A DNA stretch of 14,440 nt from a bacterium (GCA_017444705.1 JAFSWA010000075.1:1-14440), one strand, 5' to 3'. Positions 1-7,381 are shown, counted from the first letter of the stretch. A program made the numbers and translations. The notes: generated by a model not told the origin, from the sequence alone.

Positions 1-109
1 GGAATAATTTTCATTTTGTTATCCGATTTCTATTATTAGAAATTCAACTATTATTTTTTTTGCTATTTTTCTTTAATTTTGAAATATTTTGTTACATAGA
101 ATTTTGCAT

Positions 110-142
110 AAAAAAAGAGGTTGCCGATATAGCAACCTCTTT
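110..142 (-). terminator. Rho-independent terminator of the minCDE operon
   Basis: On the minus strand an 11-bp stem (GAGGTTGC at 117-124 pairs with GCAACCTC at 132-139, extended by three A-T pairs) encloses a 7-base loop. It is followed by a run of T on the minus strand (the A-run at 110-116 of the plus strand). It lies 4 bases past the minE stop codon and ends the operon. Positions 1-109 beyond it are AT-rich and I see no gene there. Confidence 0.88.
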
Positions 143-145
143 AAA

Positions 146-790
146 TTATAAATCATCATCTTTTTGATGTTTTATCTTTTTCTTGAAGTTTGAAGTATTT
201 ATGGCTGTATTATCCGTTTGACTTTCCTTTGATTTTTTAGGCTCTGTTTCAGTCGTAACATCTTCCGTTTCTTTTTCGGTGTTTTCTTCCGTTAAAACTT
301 CATTATCTTCATCCGCATTAACGGTAGTATCTTCTTCAATTTCGTCAGATGTTTCCGTTGTTTCGGAATCGGAATCTTCATCTTCATGTTCTGTTTCCTC
401 TTCTGATTCATCAACATCTTCGTTTTCTTCTTCACGAATATCATCATCATCATCATCGTCTTCATCTTTAATGACAATGCCTTCCTGAGCTTCAATTTCT
501 TCTCTTGTTTTAGCCCTTAAAACAGGAATATTCAACATTAACGCAAAAGAGTCGCCCTCTGCTTCAAGATTTAAATCGAGAGCATCTTTATCAATTTCAA
601 CGTATTTTGAAATAACGCCTATCATTTCTTCCCGCATTTTTTCCATTAGTGCAGGTTCCATTTTAGCTCTGTCCTGCATTAAAACAAGTTTCAACCTGTT
701 ACAAGCAGTATCTTTTGAGTTTTCTTCCTTTGCATCGTTGTTAAAGAAGCTCAAAACCTTTTTATATAATTCAGAAAAAATATCTTTCAT
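146..790 (-). CDS. minE: MinE, cell division topological specificity factor, with long acidic C-terminal tail
   Basis: MinE stimulates the MinD ATPase and drives MinCD off the membrane at mid-cell, so that the Z ring forms there. Residues 1-95 cover the whole usual family length: an amphipathic N-terminal membrane helix (MKDIFSELYKKVLSFF), then the conserved core with RLKLVLMQDR near 32-41 and VISKYVEID near 59-67, then a beta-rich end. Family members are usually about 80-105 residues; this one has 214. The extra part, from about residue 96, is almost all Asp, Glu, Ser and Thr, with a poly-Asp run at 109-117, and it ends in a short basic patch (KKKIKHQK, 203-210). It is the last gene of minC-minD-minE, 12 bases after the minD stop, with Shine-Dalgarno AAAGGAG seven bases before the ATG. 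Identity of the core is firm; the function of the tail is unknown. Confidence 0.92.
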   Translation of the reverse strand: MKDIFSELYKKVLSFFNNDAKEENSKDTACNRLKLVLMQDRAKMEPALMEKMREEMIGVISKYVEIDKDALDLNLEAEGDSFALMLNIPVLRAKTREEIEAQEGIVIKDEDDDDDDDIREEENEDVDESEEETEHEDEDSDSETTETSDEIEEDTTVNADEDNEVLTEENTEKETEDVTTETEPKKSKESQTDNTAINTSNFKKKIKHQKDDDL

Positions 791-802
791 CTTTGAGCTC
801 CT

Positions 803-1615
803 TTACTTTTTAAGACCCGCAAAAAATTTTTTTATCTTTCCGAGCAGACTGTTATCTTCTTCAAGATTAAGAAATTCGACCTCATTTCCTAATATTCTTT
901 GTGCCACATTCAAATATGCTTTTCCTGCAAGAGATTTTTCATCATTAACAATAGGTTCACCTTTGTTTGTTGATGTAATTATTCCGGCATCCTCAGGTAT
1001 TACCCCGATAAGTTCACAGGATAATATATCCAAAACATCATTGACACCAAGCATATCGTTATTTTTAACTAAACTCGGACGTACTCTGTTTATTAGCAAA
1101 CGATATTTTTTGATTTCTTCTTTTGCTTCCAAAAGTCCTATAATTCTGTCGGCATCTCTTATAGCTGACATTTCCGGAGTAGTAACAACAATGGCTTCCG
1201 ACGCACCGGCAACCGCATTTTCAAAACCTTGTTCAATACCCGCCGGACAATCAACCAAAATATAATCAAAATCTTTTTGCAGTTCTTCACATATATTTTT
1301 TAATTGTTCTTGTGTAACCGCAGTTTTATCTCTTGTCTGAGCGGCAGCAAGCAAGCATAAATTCGGGTTCTTTTTGTCTTTTACGAGAGCCTGTTTTAGC
1401 TTACAACGCTCTTCAACCACATCTACAATGGTATAAACTATTCTGTTTTCCAAACCTAATAACAAATCAAGATTTCTCAATCCTATATCCGTATCAATCA
1501 TAACAACCTTAGCACCGGTTTTTGCAAGTGCGGTACCAATATTGGCAGATGTCGTGGTTTTTCCCACTCCGCCCTTTCCGGAGGTTATTACTATTACTTT
1601 TCCTTCCTGACTCAT
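803..1615 (-). CDS. minD: MinD, septum site-determining ATPase
   Basis: MinD is a ParA/MinD-type ATPase that dimerises on the membrane with ATP, recruits MinC to block FtsZ assembly away from mid-cell, and is released by MinE. The protein of 270 residues is of normal family length. A deviant Walker A motif GKGGVGKT lies at 13-20 with the signature Lys14; a DTDIGLRNLD segment and a DCPAGIEQGF segment follow. The last 16 residues (NSLLGKIKKFFAGLKK) form the amphipathic membrane-targeting helix. A longer reading from the ATG at 1636 overlaps minC by 8 bases. I prefer the ATG at 1615 because AAAGGAG sits at the right distance before it and the protein then begins MSQEGKVIVITS, as in typical MinD. 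It lies 13 bases after the minC stop, so the genes are cotranscribed. Confidence 0.96.
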   Translation of the reverse strand: MSQEGKVIVITSGKGGVGKTTTSANIGTALAKTGAKVVMIDTDIGLRNLDLLLGLENRIVYTIVDVVEERCKLKQALVKDKKNPNLCLLAAAQTRDKTAVTQEQLKNICEELQKDFDYILVDCPAGIEQGFENAVAGASEAIVVTTPEMSAIRDADRIIGLLEAKEEIKKYRLLINRVRPSLVKNNDMLGVNDVLDILSCELIGVIPEDAGIITSTNKGEPIVNDEKSLAGKAYLNVAQRILGNEVEFLNLEEDNSLLGKIKKFFAGLKK

Positions 1616-1628
1616 CTGTTTCTCCTTT

Positions 1629-2714
1629 TTAGTCATTTATCTTAAATATTATTATATCGCCATCTATATAGCGGGCTTCTTCCGGAGTAAAAACATTCGT
1701 TTTTTCTATAAGAACACTATTTAGTGCATCAGGTTTTCTTGCATAACTGTCTGCTATTCTCAACTGAATGGCATTCATTTTCAATGCTCTTATTTTTGCT
1801 CTTGTATTACCCAAACTTCCGGCATGAACTATTCCGCTCAACACACCCCATACAGTAACATCGCCCGTTGCGTGAACTTCGCTTCCGGTATGACAATCGC
1901 CTATTATTACAACATTCCCCTCGTAATTTATAACTTGTCCCGAACGTAAAGTATGTTTAACATACATTGTCGGCAGTCCGTCTATTTCCAAATCTTCCTG
2001 AGTAAATTCATTATCAAGATTTTTATAATATTCTATATCGGGAGCTGTTCCCTCCTCAACAGGTTGAATATCAATGATTTCTTCAAATTTCTTTTCTGAT
2101 TCAAATATCGAATCAAGCGGATTGATACTTTCACTTTCTTCATTTTTTGAGGTTTCTTCATTCTCAACGATTTTATAATCATCGTTAATTTCTTGTTGTT
2201 GTTGTTGTTCAACAGAAAGATTTTCTTCAACCGCAGGAGTTTCTTTTTGTTCTGTATCCGCTTCCGATTTAGTTTCAAATATGCTTTCAAGTGCATTTTG
2301 AGCGTCCTCGTGTGTAAAATCTTCTGTTTCTATTGATATGACTTTTTGCGTCTCTTCAACTGAATCACTCTTTTTTTCTATCGCTTCATCGACAGTCATA
2401 TAAGTTTTTTCAGGCTCTAATTTTGCACTTAAATTTGTATCTTCGTTTGAAATAACAATTTCCAACGCCATTGCCGAAGCTTTTGTCATTTCGGAATTTG
2501 TGCTGATAAAAGAAAGAGATGAATTAATACTGTTTATCAAAGAACGAATTGACTTTAACTGTGCAATACTCAAATCAATATCATTCATTTGAAGAAAAAT
2601 CTTTTTGTTTTTAACTTCATCTTTTTCCAGCGACATACTTAAATCATAGATTAAATCACTTGCTGTTATTGCGTTTTTAAGATTTATTCTGTATATATTT
2701 TCATCATTATTCAT
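1629..2714 (-). CDS. minC: MinC, septum site-determining protein, with long acidic linker
   Basis: MinC is the FtsZ polymerisation inhibitor of the Min system. Residues about 1-100 fit the MinC N-terminal domain in position and composition. Residues 250-328 are the conserved C-terminal beta-helix domain that binds MinD, with RSGQVINYEG, VVIIGDCHTGSEV, VWGVLSGIVHAG and LKMNAIQLRIAD. Between them lies a Glu/Ser-rich linker of roughly 145 residues containing a five-Gln run (170-174, encoded by a CAA repeat) and two similar short motifs, ALESIFETKSEA (141-152) and PLDSIFESEKKF (199-210). At 361 residues it is longer than the common 220-270. First gene of the operon, with AGGAAG four bases before the ATG and a TATAAT promoter at 2744-2749. 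The C-terminal assignment is firm; the linker is unexplained. Confidence 0.94.
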   Translation of the reverse strand: MNNDENIYRINLKNAITASDLIYDLSMSLEKDEVKNKKIFLQMNDIDLSIAQLKSIRSLINSINSSLSFISTNSEMTKASAMALEIVISNEDTNLSAKLEPEKTYMTVDEAIEKKSDSVEETQKVISIETEDFTHEDAQNALESIFETKSEADTEQKETPAVEENLSVEQQQQQEINDDYKIVENEETSKNEESESINPLDSIFESEKKFEEIIDIQPVEEGTAPDIEYYKNLDNEFTQEDLEIDGLPTMYVKHTLRSGQVINYEGNVVIIGDCHTGSEVHATGDVTVWGVLSGIVHAGSLGNTRAKIRALKMNAIQLRIADSYARKPDALNSVLIEKTNVFTPEEARYIDGDIIIFKIND

Positions 2715-2743
2715 TAAACTTCCTCATTCCTTTCTTATTAAAG

Positions 2744-2749
2744 ATTATA
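2744..2749 (-). promoter_or_regulatory. -10 box of the minCDE promoter
   Basis: Read on the minus strand, a perfect TATAAT lies about 30 bases upstream of the minC ATG, leaving a leader of roughly 23 bases that holds the Shine-Dalgarno. A TTGTAA that could serve as -35 lies 15 bases upstream, a short spacing. The 158 bases between minC and the divergent dikinase gene contain both promoters and nothing else I can identify. Confidence 0.6.
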
Positions 2750-2845
2750 TTAAAATTAATGTGATTACAATTTTTATGCACAAAAGTATTAAATTTTGTA
2801 AAATTTATTTTTTAAAAAGTAAATAAATTTTGTTTACGAGTTTTA

Positions 2846-2851
2846 CATAAT
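2846..2851 (+). promoter_or_regulatory. Possible -10 box of the dikinase gene
   Basis: CATAAT lies 21 bases before the ATG at 2873, with no convincing -35 hexamer at 16-18 bases upstream. The start itself is well supported by AAGGAA at 2861-2866, six bases before the ATG. The assignment of this promoter is weak. Confidence 0.3.
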
Positions 2852-2872
2852 CAGAAAATAAAGGAATTAATA

Positions 2873-4906
2873 ATGCGAATAGGAAATAATTTTAAAATTA
2901 ACTTTAAAAGTATTGATGATAATTATACTTCAAAACCGATTTATCACGAGACATCTGAGTTGTCGGAACAACTCCCTTACCCTTCCGTGCAAACATTACA
3001 GGCATATGCGGTTCAAAAACCGCAAAGCGGGTTTGCGGCTGCTGTAATTCGCCCAGATTATGATGCCTTAAAACTTGTATATAGTATAAAACCGCCATTC
3101 CCCGATACTCAAAAAATTAAATTTATTTATACTATACCTAATGATAGTACTGAAAGAGAATCGTTTTCCACTCCGAAAAATAAAAAAACGGGAACCTTTA
3201 AAGTTGAAATACCTGTTCTTGACAGAAAAACAAATTCAATTATTCCCGAAGTAAAAATTAAATTAGTTGAGTATTTTAATGAAGCAAATATAAAATCTTC
3301 TGAAGAGATTCCGGAAAATATGTTTGTTAATCCGAAAGATATAATGACTGTGAAAGAAAACCGAACAGTAACAATAAACGGTGAATCTTCTTCTGCTGAG
3401 ATGGATTCTATTTCCGAGGGTGTTTCGGTCGGGAAAGTTGTTGAAAAAGAATACGAAGATATGATTCGATATAAAGGCACGGAGCCTATTATTGTTATTC
3501 TTTCGCAAGCGGATATGGAACAATTATTTTTAGAAATTTCTGAGGGAACATTTACTCTTCCTATGAATGTTAAAGGTATTTTGGCATCACCAAAACATTA
3601 TAAACAAGGCGGTATGTTAACGGACTGCCTCGGTCATGCGGTTTCCAGACTCAGAGGAAGAAAAACTTTTGCTCTTACGGATGAAAAAACTCTTGATAAC
3701 ATAAAAAAAACTTTTGTAGATAATCCGAAAAATCCTTATGTAAAGTTAGAACTCTGCATGAATAAGCTTAATATTTCAGGATTAAAAGAACTCCCGAAAC
3801 CTGACAGAACCGAGGTTAAAATCCCGAAAAACAGCCTTGTTAATAAGCTTTTATCCCCTGATGACGAAGATTTTACACAAGAAGCGGTTGGGTTGAAAGC
3901 CTATAATCTTGGCAGACTCAGGAAACTGCAACAGGCAGGAGGTTTTAAAGTTCCTTCATTTTTTGTTGTTCCGGCCGGGGTTTGGGATTGTACAAAAAAA
4001 TCTCCGGAAAATGTTGATGTATATGGAGATGTAAAAGGAGAAGGTACTAAAATGGGCAGTTATCATTTTTACACTCAAAAAGCAGATGCCTTAGAAACAC
4101 CTTCAACGGAACTCGATGTTATAAGACACATGATTGTAAATGATATGGTTTTGCCAAAGGAAATAAGAACTGCCTTAAAAGAAAAAGCTGAAAAAGTTTT
4201 TGACCTTAGTAATATGATAGCAAAAGAGGGTTGTCTTATTGCACGCTCATCTTTCAACGGTGAAGATTCCGATACTATTGCAACGCAAGGTTTATATGAT
4301 TCTTTCCCCGGAATAAGAACGGCAGAGCATCTTTTTAGAGGAATAAAAGAAGTTTGGGCTTCAAAATGGAGTGATTTGGCTTATATGAGCAGAAGAAATC
4401 ATAAAATTCCGCATCGTGCGGTACAGCCTAATGTAATTGTTCAGGAAGTTGTACCTGTTGATTACACTTTTACCATTAATACCGCAGACCCGAGAGGTAA
4501 CGACAAAAATAAAATCGTATGCCAGCTTTCTCAGGGAGTATATTCCTGTTTTCCAAATTCACCTTATATTTTTGAATACGATAAAACAACAGGTGAAATA
4601 AAAAGAACTGCGTTTGCAACAAAAAAACGTATGAAACCTATTTATAAAATGATAATGGATGATTTTAAAAATGAAAAATATGAGATTACAGATTATTCAA
4701 AAGATCCGTTAAATATGTCAAGAAAAGAATATTCAAAAGTCATGGAAAAAATATTTGATGTTGCAAAATTTATAGAAAAAAAATTTGGCGGAAAGCCGCA
4801 AGACATAGAAGGCGGTGTAATCTTTAAAAGAAATTCCAAAAACGGTGAACTCGAACCGGAAATTCATATCTGGCAGACAAGAGACGTTCATCTTATTAAA
4901 AGATAA
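2873..4906 (+). CDS. Alpha-glucan water dikinase-like protein (PEP-synthase/PPDK ATP-binding fold)
   Basis: Glucan dikinases move the beta-phosphate of ATP to a histidine and then to glucosyl units of starch-like polymers. The 677-residue protein shows both catalytic parts in the glucan dikinase order. First is a phospho-histidine domain: GGMLTDCLGHAVSRLRGRK (246-264), where His255 aligns with the catalytic His of the plant LSHVSVRARN motif. Then comes a PPDK_N-type ATP-grasp domain, beginning GLKAYNLGRLR (340-350), with KVPSFFVVP, the signature ARSSFNGEDSDTIATQGLYDS (457-477), VWASKWSDLAYMSRR, VIVQEVVP, and ending PQDIEGGVI...IWQTRDV (642-672). PPDK and PEP synthase have the opposite order and a PEP-binding barrel, absent here. 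Residues 1-200 show no recognisable tandem starch-binding module. It could act on a different acceptor. The dikinase fold is firm; glucan as substrate is inference. Confidence 0.8.
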   Translation: MRIGNNFKINFKSIDDNYTSKPIYHETSELSEQLPYPSVQTLQAYAVQKPQSGFAAAVIRPDYDALKLVYSIKPPFPDTQKIKFIYTIPNDSTERESFSTPKNKKTGTFKVEIPVLDRKTNSIIPEVKIKLVEYFNEANIKSSEEIPENMFVNPKDIMTVKENRTVTINGESSSAEMDSISEGVSVGKVVEKEYEDMIRYKGTEPIIVILSQADMEQLFLEISEGTFTLPMNVKGILASPKHYKQGGMLTDCLGHAVSRLRGRKTFALTDEKTLDNIKKTFVDNPKNPYVKLELCMNKLNISGLKELPKPDRTEVKIPKNSLVNKLLSPDDEDFTQEAVGLKAYNLGRLRKLQQAGGFKVPSFFVVPAGVWDCTKKSPENVDVYGDVKGEGTKMGSYHFYTQKADALETPSTELDVIRHMIVNDMVLPKEIRTALKEKAEKVFDLSNMIAKEGCLIARSSFNGEDSDTIATQGLYDSFPGIRTAEHLFRGIKEVWASKWSDLAYMSRRNHKIPHRAVQPNVIVQEVVPVDYTFTINTADPRGNDKNKIVCQLSQGVYSCFPNSPYIFEYDKTTGEIKRTAFATKKRMKPIYKMIMDDFKNEKYEITDYSKDPLNMSRKEYSKVMEKIFDVAKFIEKKFGGKPQDIEGGVIFKRNSKNGELEPEIHIWQTRDVHLIKR

Positions 4907-4993
4907 AATTTGTAAAATTATGTAAAGCCTTGAAATTCAGTATTAATAAGGGTTTTAAAAAAATATTTTAAAAATTTGGCAATTTTTTTTGTT

Positions 4994-5002
4994 TGTTATA
5001 CT
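4994..5002 (+). promoter_or_regulatory. Extended -10 promoter of the RHH gene
   Basis: TG-T-TATACT forms an extended -10 element. A TTGGCA at 4976-4981 could be the -35, at a short spacing of 15. The predicted start of transcription near 5009 would leave a leader of about 38 bases containing the AGGAG at 5038-5042. Confidence 0.5.
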
Positions 5003-5047
5003 TTATATATATACAAGGAACAAATAATACATAAAAAAGGAGAATAT

Positions 5048-5236
5048 ATGACAAGAGTATTAATTTCAATGCCGGAAGAATTTTTAGACAAAATTGACAA
5101 AGTAGCGGAAAACGAAAGTCGTTCACGCAGTGAATTAATCAGAGAAGCTTTACGAACATACATTAATAAATCAAGGGTTCGTGACAATGCTGCGGCTATT
5201 AAAAATGCAACTATATTAGAATCGTTGCTTGAGTAA
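5048..5236 (+). CDS. Small ribbon-helix-helix (CopG/Arc/MetJ-type) DNA-binding protein
   Basis: This 62-residue protein has the ribbon-helix-helix pattern. A short beta strand TRVLISMP (2-9), whose alternate residues would contact the DNA major groove, is followed by helix EFLDKIDKVAENE, a turn with SRSRSEL, and helix ELIREALRTYINKSR. Such proteins act as dimers, repressing their own or nearby promoters, often as antitoxins. A start further upstream at a TTG (4976) is possible in the same frame, but the ATG at 5048 has AGGAG five bases before it and gives the normal family start, so I use it. The gene has its own extended -10 promoter and its own terminator, so it is monocistronic: no toxin gene is beside it. 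Its target is not visible. Confidence 0.85.
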   Translation: MTRVLISMPEEFLDKIDKVAENESRSRSELIREALRTYINKSRVRDNAAAIKNATILESLLE

Positions 5237-5257
5237 AAAATTCAAAAAAACATGTTT

Positions 5258-5283
5258 AAAACGAGCCTTATGGCTCGTTTTTT
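5258..5283 (+). terminator. Rho-independent terminator after the RHH gene
   Basis: A perfect stem ACGAGCC (5261-5267) / GGCTCGT (5272-5278), extended by AAA/TTT, encloses a TTAT loop and runs into a T tract. It separates the RHH gene from the methyltransferase gene downstream. Confidence 0.9.
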
Positions 5284-5332
5284 ATATCAAATAATTACTT
5301 TTTGTGTCAGTACACCCTGAATCTTATTTATA

Positions 5333-5341
5333 TGATAAAAT
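5333..5341 (+). promoter_or_regulatory. Extended -10 promoter, probably leaderless start of the methyltransferase gene
   Basis: TG-A-TAAAAT ends six bases before the ATG at 5348. There is no Shine-Dalgarno in front of that ATG, and no clear -35. TATGAT at 5331-5336 is an overlapping alternative. Confidence 0.5.
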
Positions 5342-5347
5342 TTGTTT

Positions 5348-6397
5348 ATGAAAAAAGTAAACAGAAAAAACAAAATCTCCATAATTGATGCTCTTAATGA
5401 GGCACAAAAATTGGCATTTGCTCCGTTAGCATTTCAGGCTCTTGCATCTATGCTTGATTTGGGTATAGTTGATTTTCTTGACAAAAAACCATCCGATAAA
5501 AAAGAGATAATAAAATCTCTTAATCTTGATGAATATACTGTCAATACTCTGCTTGAAATAGGCAGTTTAAATAATATTGTTACCCAAAAAGATAATATTT
5601 TTGAGCTTACAAAAATGGGAAAAATGTTCCTTTATGATGATATGACGAAGGTAAATTTTAATTATGTAAGGAATGTTTGTTATCTCGGAGCGAGCGAAAT
5701 GACAAATTGTTTCAAATCTCATAAGCCGAAAGGGTTGACGAAATTTGTCGGGGATTATCCGACAATTTATCCTGCATTGACTGTTTTGCCGAAAGAGATG
5801 AAGAAAAGTTGGTACGAATTTGACCATTATTATTCGGACAACTGTTTTGAAGAAATTTTTTCTATAATTACTGAGAAATACTCATCTGTTATTGATATTG
5901 GCGGGAATACAGGTAAATTTGAAAAGCTGTGTTTATCACACGACAGAAATTTTGATATTACAATGCTTGATTTAAAGGTAAATATTGATAAAATTAAAGA
6001 TGATCCGGAACTTGAAAATTGTAAATTTTCTCCGATTAATGTTTTGGATAAAGTGCCGGAATATCCAAAGATGAAAGACTGTGCTGTTTTGATGAGTCAG
6101 TTTTTAGATTGTTTTTCAAAAAAAGATATTATAAAAATTCTTACAGATATAAAAAACAATAAAAATCGGAAATCATCAATATATATTCTTGAACCTTATA
6201 CTGATTTACAGAAATCTGAGGGAGCGAAATATGCACTTTCACATACCTCGCTTTATTTTACCTGTATGGCAAACGGCGTCAGTAAAATGTATACTTTTGA
6301 AGAAATGAAAGAACTTATTGAAAAAGCAGGCATAAATATAATAAATCGTTTTGACGATATCGGTTCATATAGCTACACTCTTTTGGAGTGCGTGTAG
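5348..6397 (+). CDS. SAM-dependent O-methyltransferase-like protein, aryl polyene cluster type
   Basis: The protein has the layout of small-molecule O-methyltransferases. Residues about 15-95 form an N-terminal winged-helix dimerisation domain (AFAPLAFQALASMLDLGIVDFL, then ELTKMGKMFL). From about 178 comes the Rossmann SAM-binding domain, with motif I VIDIGGNTGK (181-190) and an acidic LDL at 207-209. The segments MSQFLDCFSKKDI (249-261) and HTSLYFTCMANGVSKMY (299-315) are, from memory, hallmarks of the methyltransferases in aryl polyene pigment clusters. The usual catalytic His of plant-type enzymes is not seen there. A TTG at 5342 would add two residues; the ATG at 5348 is the better start. 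The stop codon directly abuts the start of the acyltransferase gene, so the two are translationally coupled. The substrate is unknown. Confidence 0.75.
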   Translation: MKKVNRKNKISIIDALNEAQKLAFAPLAFQALASMLDLGIVDFLDKKPSDKKEIIKSLNLDEYTVNTLLEIGSLNNIVTQKDNIFELTKMGKMFLYDDMTKVNFNYVRNVCYLGASEMTNCFKSHKPKGLTKFVGDYPTIYPALTVLPKEMKKSWYEFDHYYSDNCFEEIFSIITEKYSSVIDIGGNTGKFEKLCLSHDRNFDITMLDLKVNIDKIKDDPELENCKFSPINVLDKVPEYPKMKDCAVLMSQFLDCFSKKDIIKILTDIKNNKNRKSSIYILEPYTDLQKSEGAKYALSHTSLYFTCMANGVSKMYTFEEMKELIEKAGINIINRFDDIGSYSYTLLECV

Positions 6398-7294
6398 ATG
6401 CGGTGGTTTCAGATTAAAGAACAGTCTGCGGGCGAAAAAAGACTATTATTATCTTGGTATTTATATAAAATGTTCGGAAAAAATATTCTCTATTTTATTG
6501 CCTTTTTGGTTGCCTTTTTTACTTTTATTTTTGCGAAAAATGTACGAATTTATTCAAAAAAATATTTCAATGTTATAAAAGATAAAACTTGTTTAAAACC
6601 AACACCGTTAAACATTTTTAAACATATTCATTCATATGCGGTTACACTTGTTGATAAAATTTTATTTTATGCAAACGATTTTGATGTTGAAAACGTACTT
6701 TTTGAAAATCAGGAAGATAAGATAAAACTTTATGAAGATATTTATAAAAATAACGGTGTATTTCTAATCTTTAACCATTTGGGTAATATAGAAATATTAA
6801 AATCGTTTTTTCTCAGCAGTATAACAAAACCTGATTTTAACATTGATGTATTTTTGAGTTATGAACAGAGTAAAATTTTTAATGCCTTTATTGATAAGAT
6901 AAAAATAAAATTACCGCTGATAATTTTCCCTGTCGAAGAAATAGGTATTGATACCGGATTTATGTTAAAAGAAAACCTGAACAGTGGAGATGTTGTTTTT
7001 ATGGCAGGTGACAGGCTTTCAATAAATAGTAAGAAAAATATTGAAGTTGAAGTATTTTCACATAAAGTTCTTCTGCCGAAAGGAACTTTTAAAATGGCTG
7101 AACTTATGGACGTCCCGACCTATTTTATTACGGCATTAAAGTTCGGGAAACAGTACAAAATATTTTTGGAAAGACAAGAAAATTTATCTTCAAAAACACT
7201 TGCTATAAAATTTTCAAAATATTTAGAAAAAATGATTCTTAAAAAACCGTACCAGTTTTATCATTTCTACGACTTTTTTGAAGAAGAAACTTAG
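6398..7294 (+). CDS. LpxL/HtrB-like acyltransferase, aryl polyene cluster type (COG4261-like)
   Basis: A 298-residue inner-membrane acyltransferase. A hydrophobic segment at about 29-48 should anchor it. The catalytic HX4E motif is His127-LGNI-Glu132, in FLIFNHLGNIE. Further segments are VEEIGIDTGFML (179-190), MAGDRLSI (202-209) and LPKGTFKMAELMDVPTYF (226-243), ending in FYHFYDFF. This set fits the predicted acyltransferases of aryl polyene and flexirubin clusters better than classical LpxL. The start codon follows the methyltransferase stop with no gap; GGAG nine bases upstream, inside that gene, can serve as ribosome site. It could instead acylate a lipid A-like or other envelope lipid. 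The family is firm, the exact substrate is not. Confidence 0.78.
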   Translation: MRWFQIKEQSAGEKRLLLSWYLYKMFGKNILYFIAFLVAFFTFIFAKNVRIYSKKYFNVIKDKTCLKPTPLNIFKHIHSYAVTLVDKILFYANDFDVENVLFENQEDKIKLYEDIYKNNGVFLIFNHLGNIEILKSFFLSSITKPDFNIDVFLSYEQSKIFNAFIDKIKIKLPLIIFPVEEIGIDTGFMLKENLNSGDVVFMAGDRLSINSKKNIEVEVFSHKVLLPKGTFKMAELMDVPTYFITALKFGKQYKIFLERQENLSSKTLAIKFSKYLEKMILKKPYQFYHFYDFFEEET

Positions 7295-7305
7295 TCTGTC
7301 GGCAC

Positions 7306-7348
7306 AAAAAAACAACACCCTGAAACAAGTTCAGGGTGTTGTTTTTTT
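7306..7348. terminator. Bidirectional terminator between acyltransferase and thioredoxin-like genes
   Basis: A perfect 19-bp inverted repeat (7306-7324 with 7330-7348; core CACCCTGAA/TTCAGGGTG) encloses a 5-base loop. It is flanked by A on the left and T on the right, so it works for the plus-strand pair ending at 7294 and for the minus-strand gene ending at 7382. Confidence 0.93.
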
Positions 7349-7381
7349 GTATTATAATAACCTTGTGCAATGTCAGCCTTG

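Noticed and set aside
279..488. Poly-serine reading frame on the plus strand
   Set aside because: It is the antisense reading of the Asp/Glu-rich MinE tail (GAT/GAA codons read as ATC/TTC and TCN); it has no ribosome site or known family.
738..1265. 175-codon open frame on the plus strand
   Set aside because: It lies wholly antisense to minE and minD, whose motifs are certain; no domain and no promoter.
1616..1636. Longer MinD start adding seven residues
   Set aside because: The ATG at 1615 has AAAGGAG in front and gives the family N-terminus; in the longer reading that Shine-Dalgarno would be coding.
4976..5047. TTG start adding 24 residues to the RHH protein
   Set aside because: The added part overlaps the extended -10 promoter and the ribosome site, and is not part of the fold.
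5048..6397. RHH gene and methyltransferase as a toxin-antitoxin pair
   Set aside because: A strong terminator separates them, and the second protein is a methyltransferase with no toxin features.
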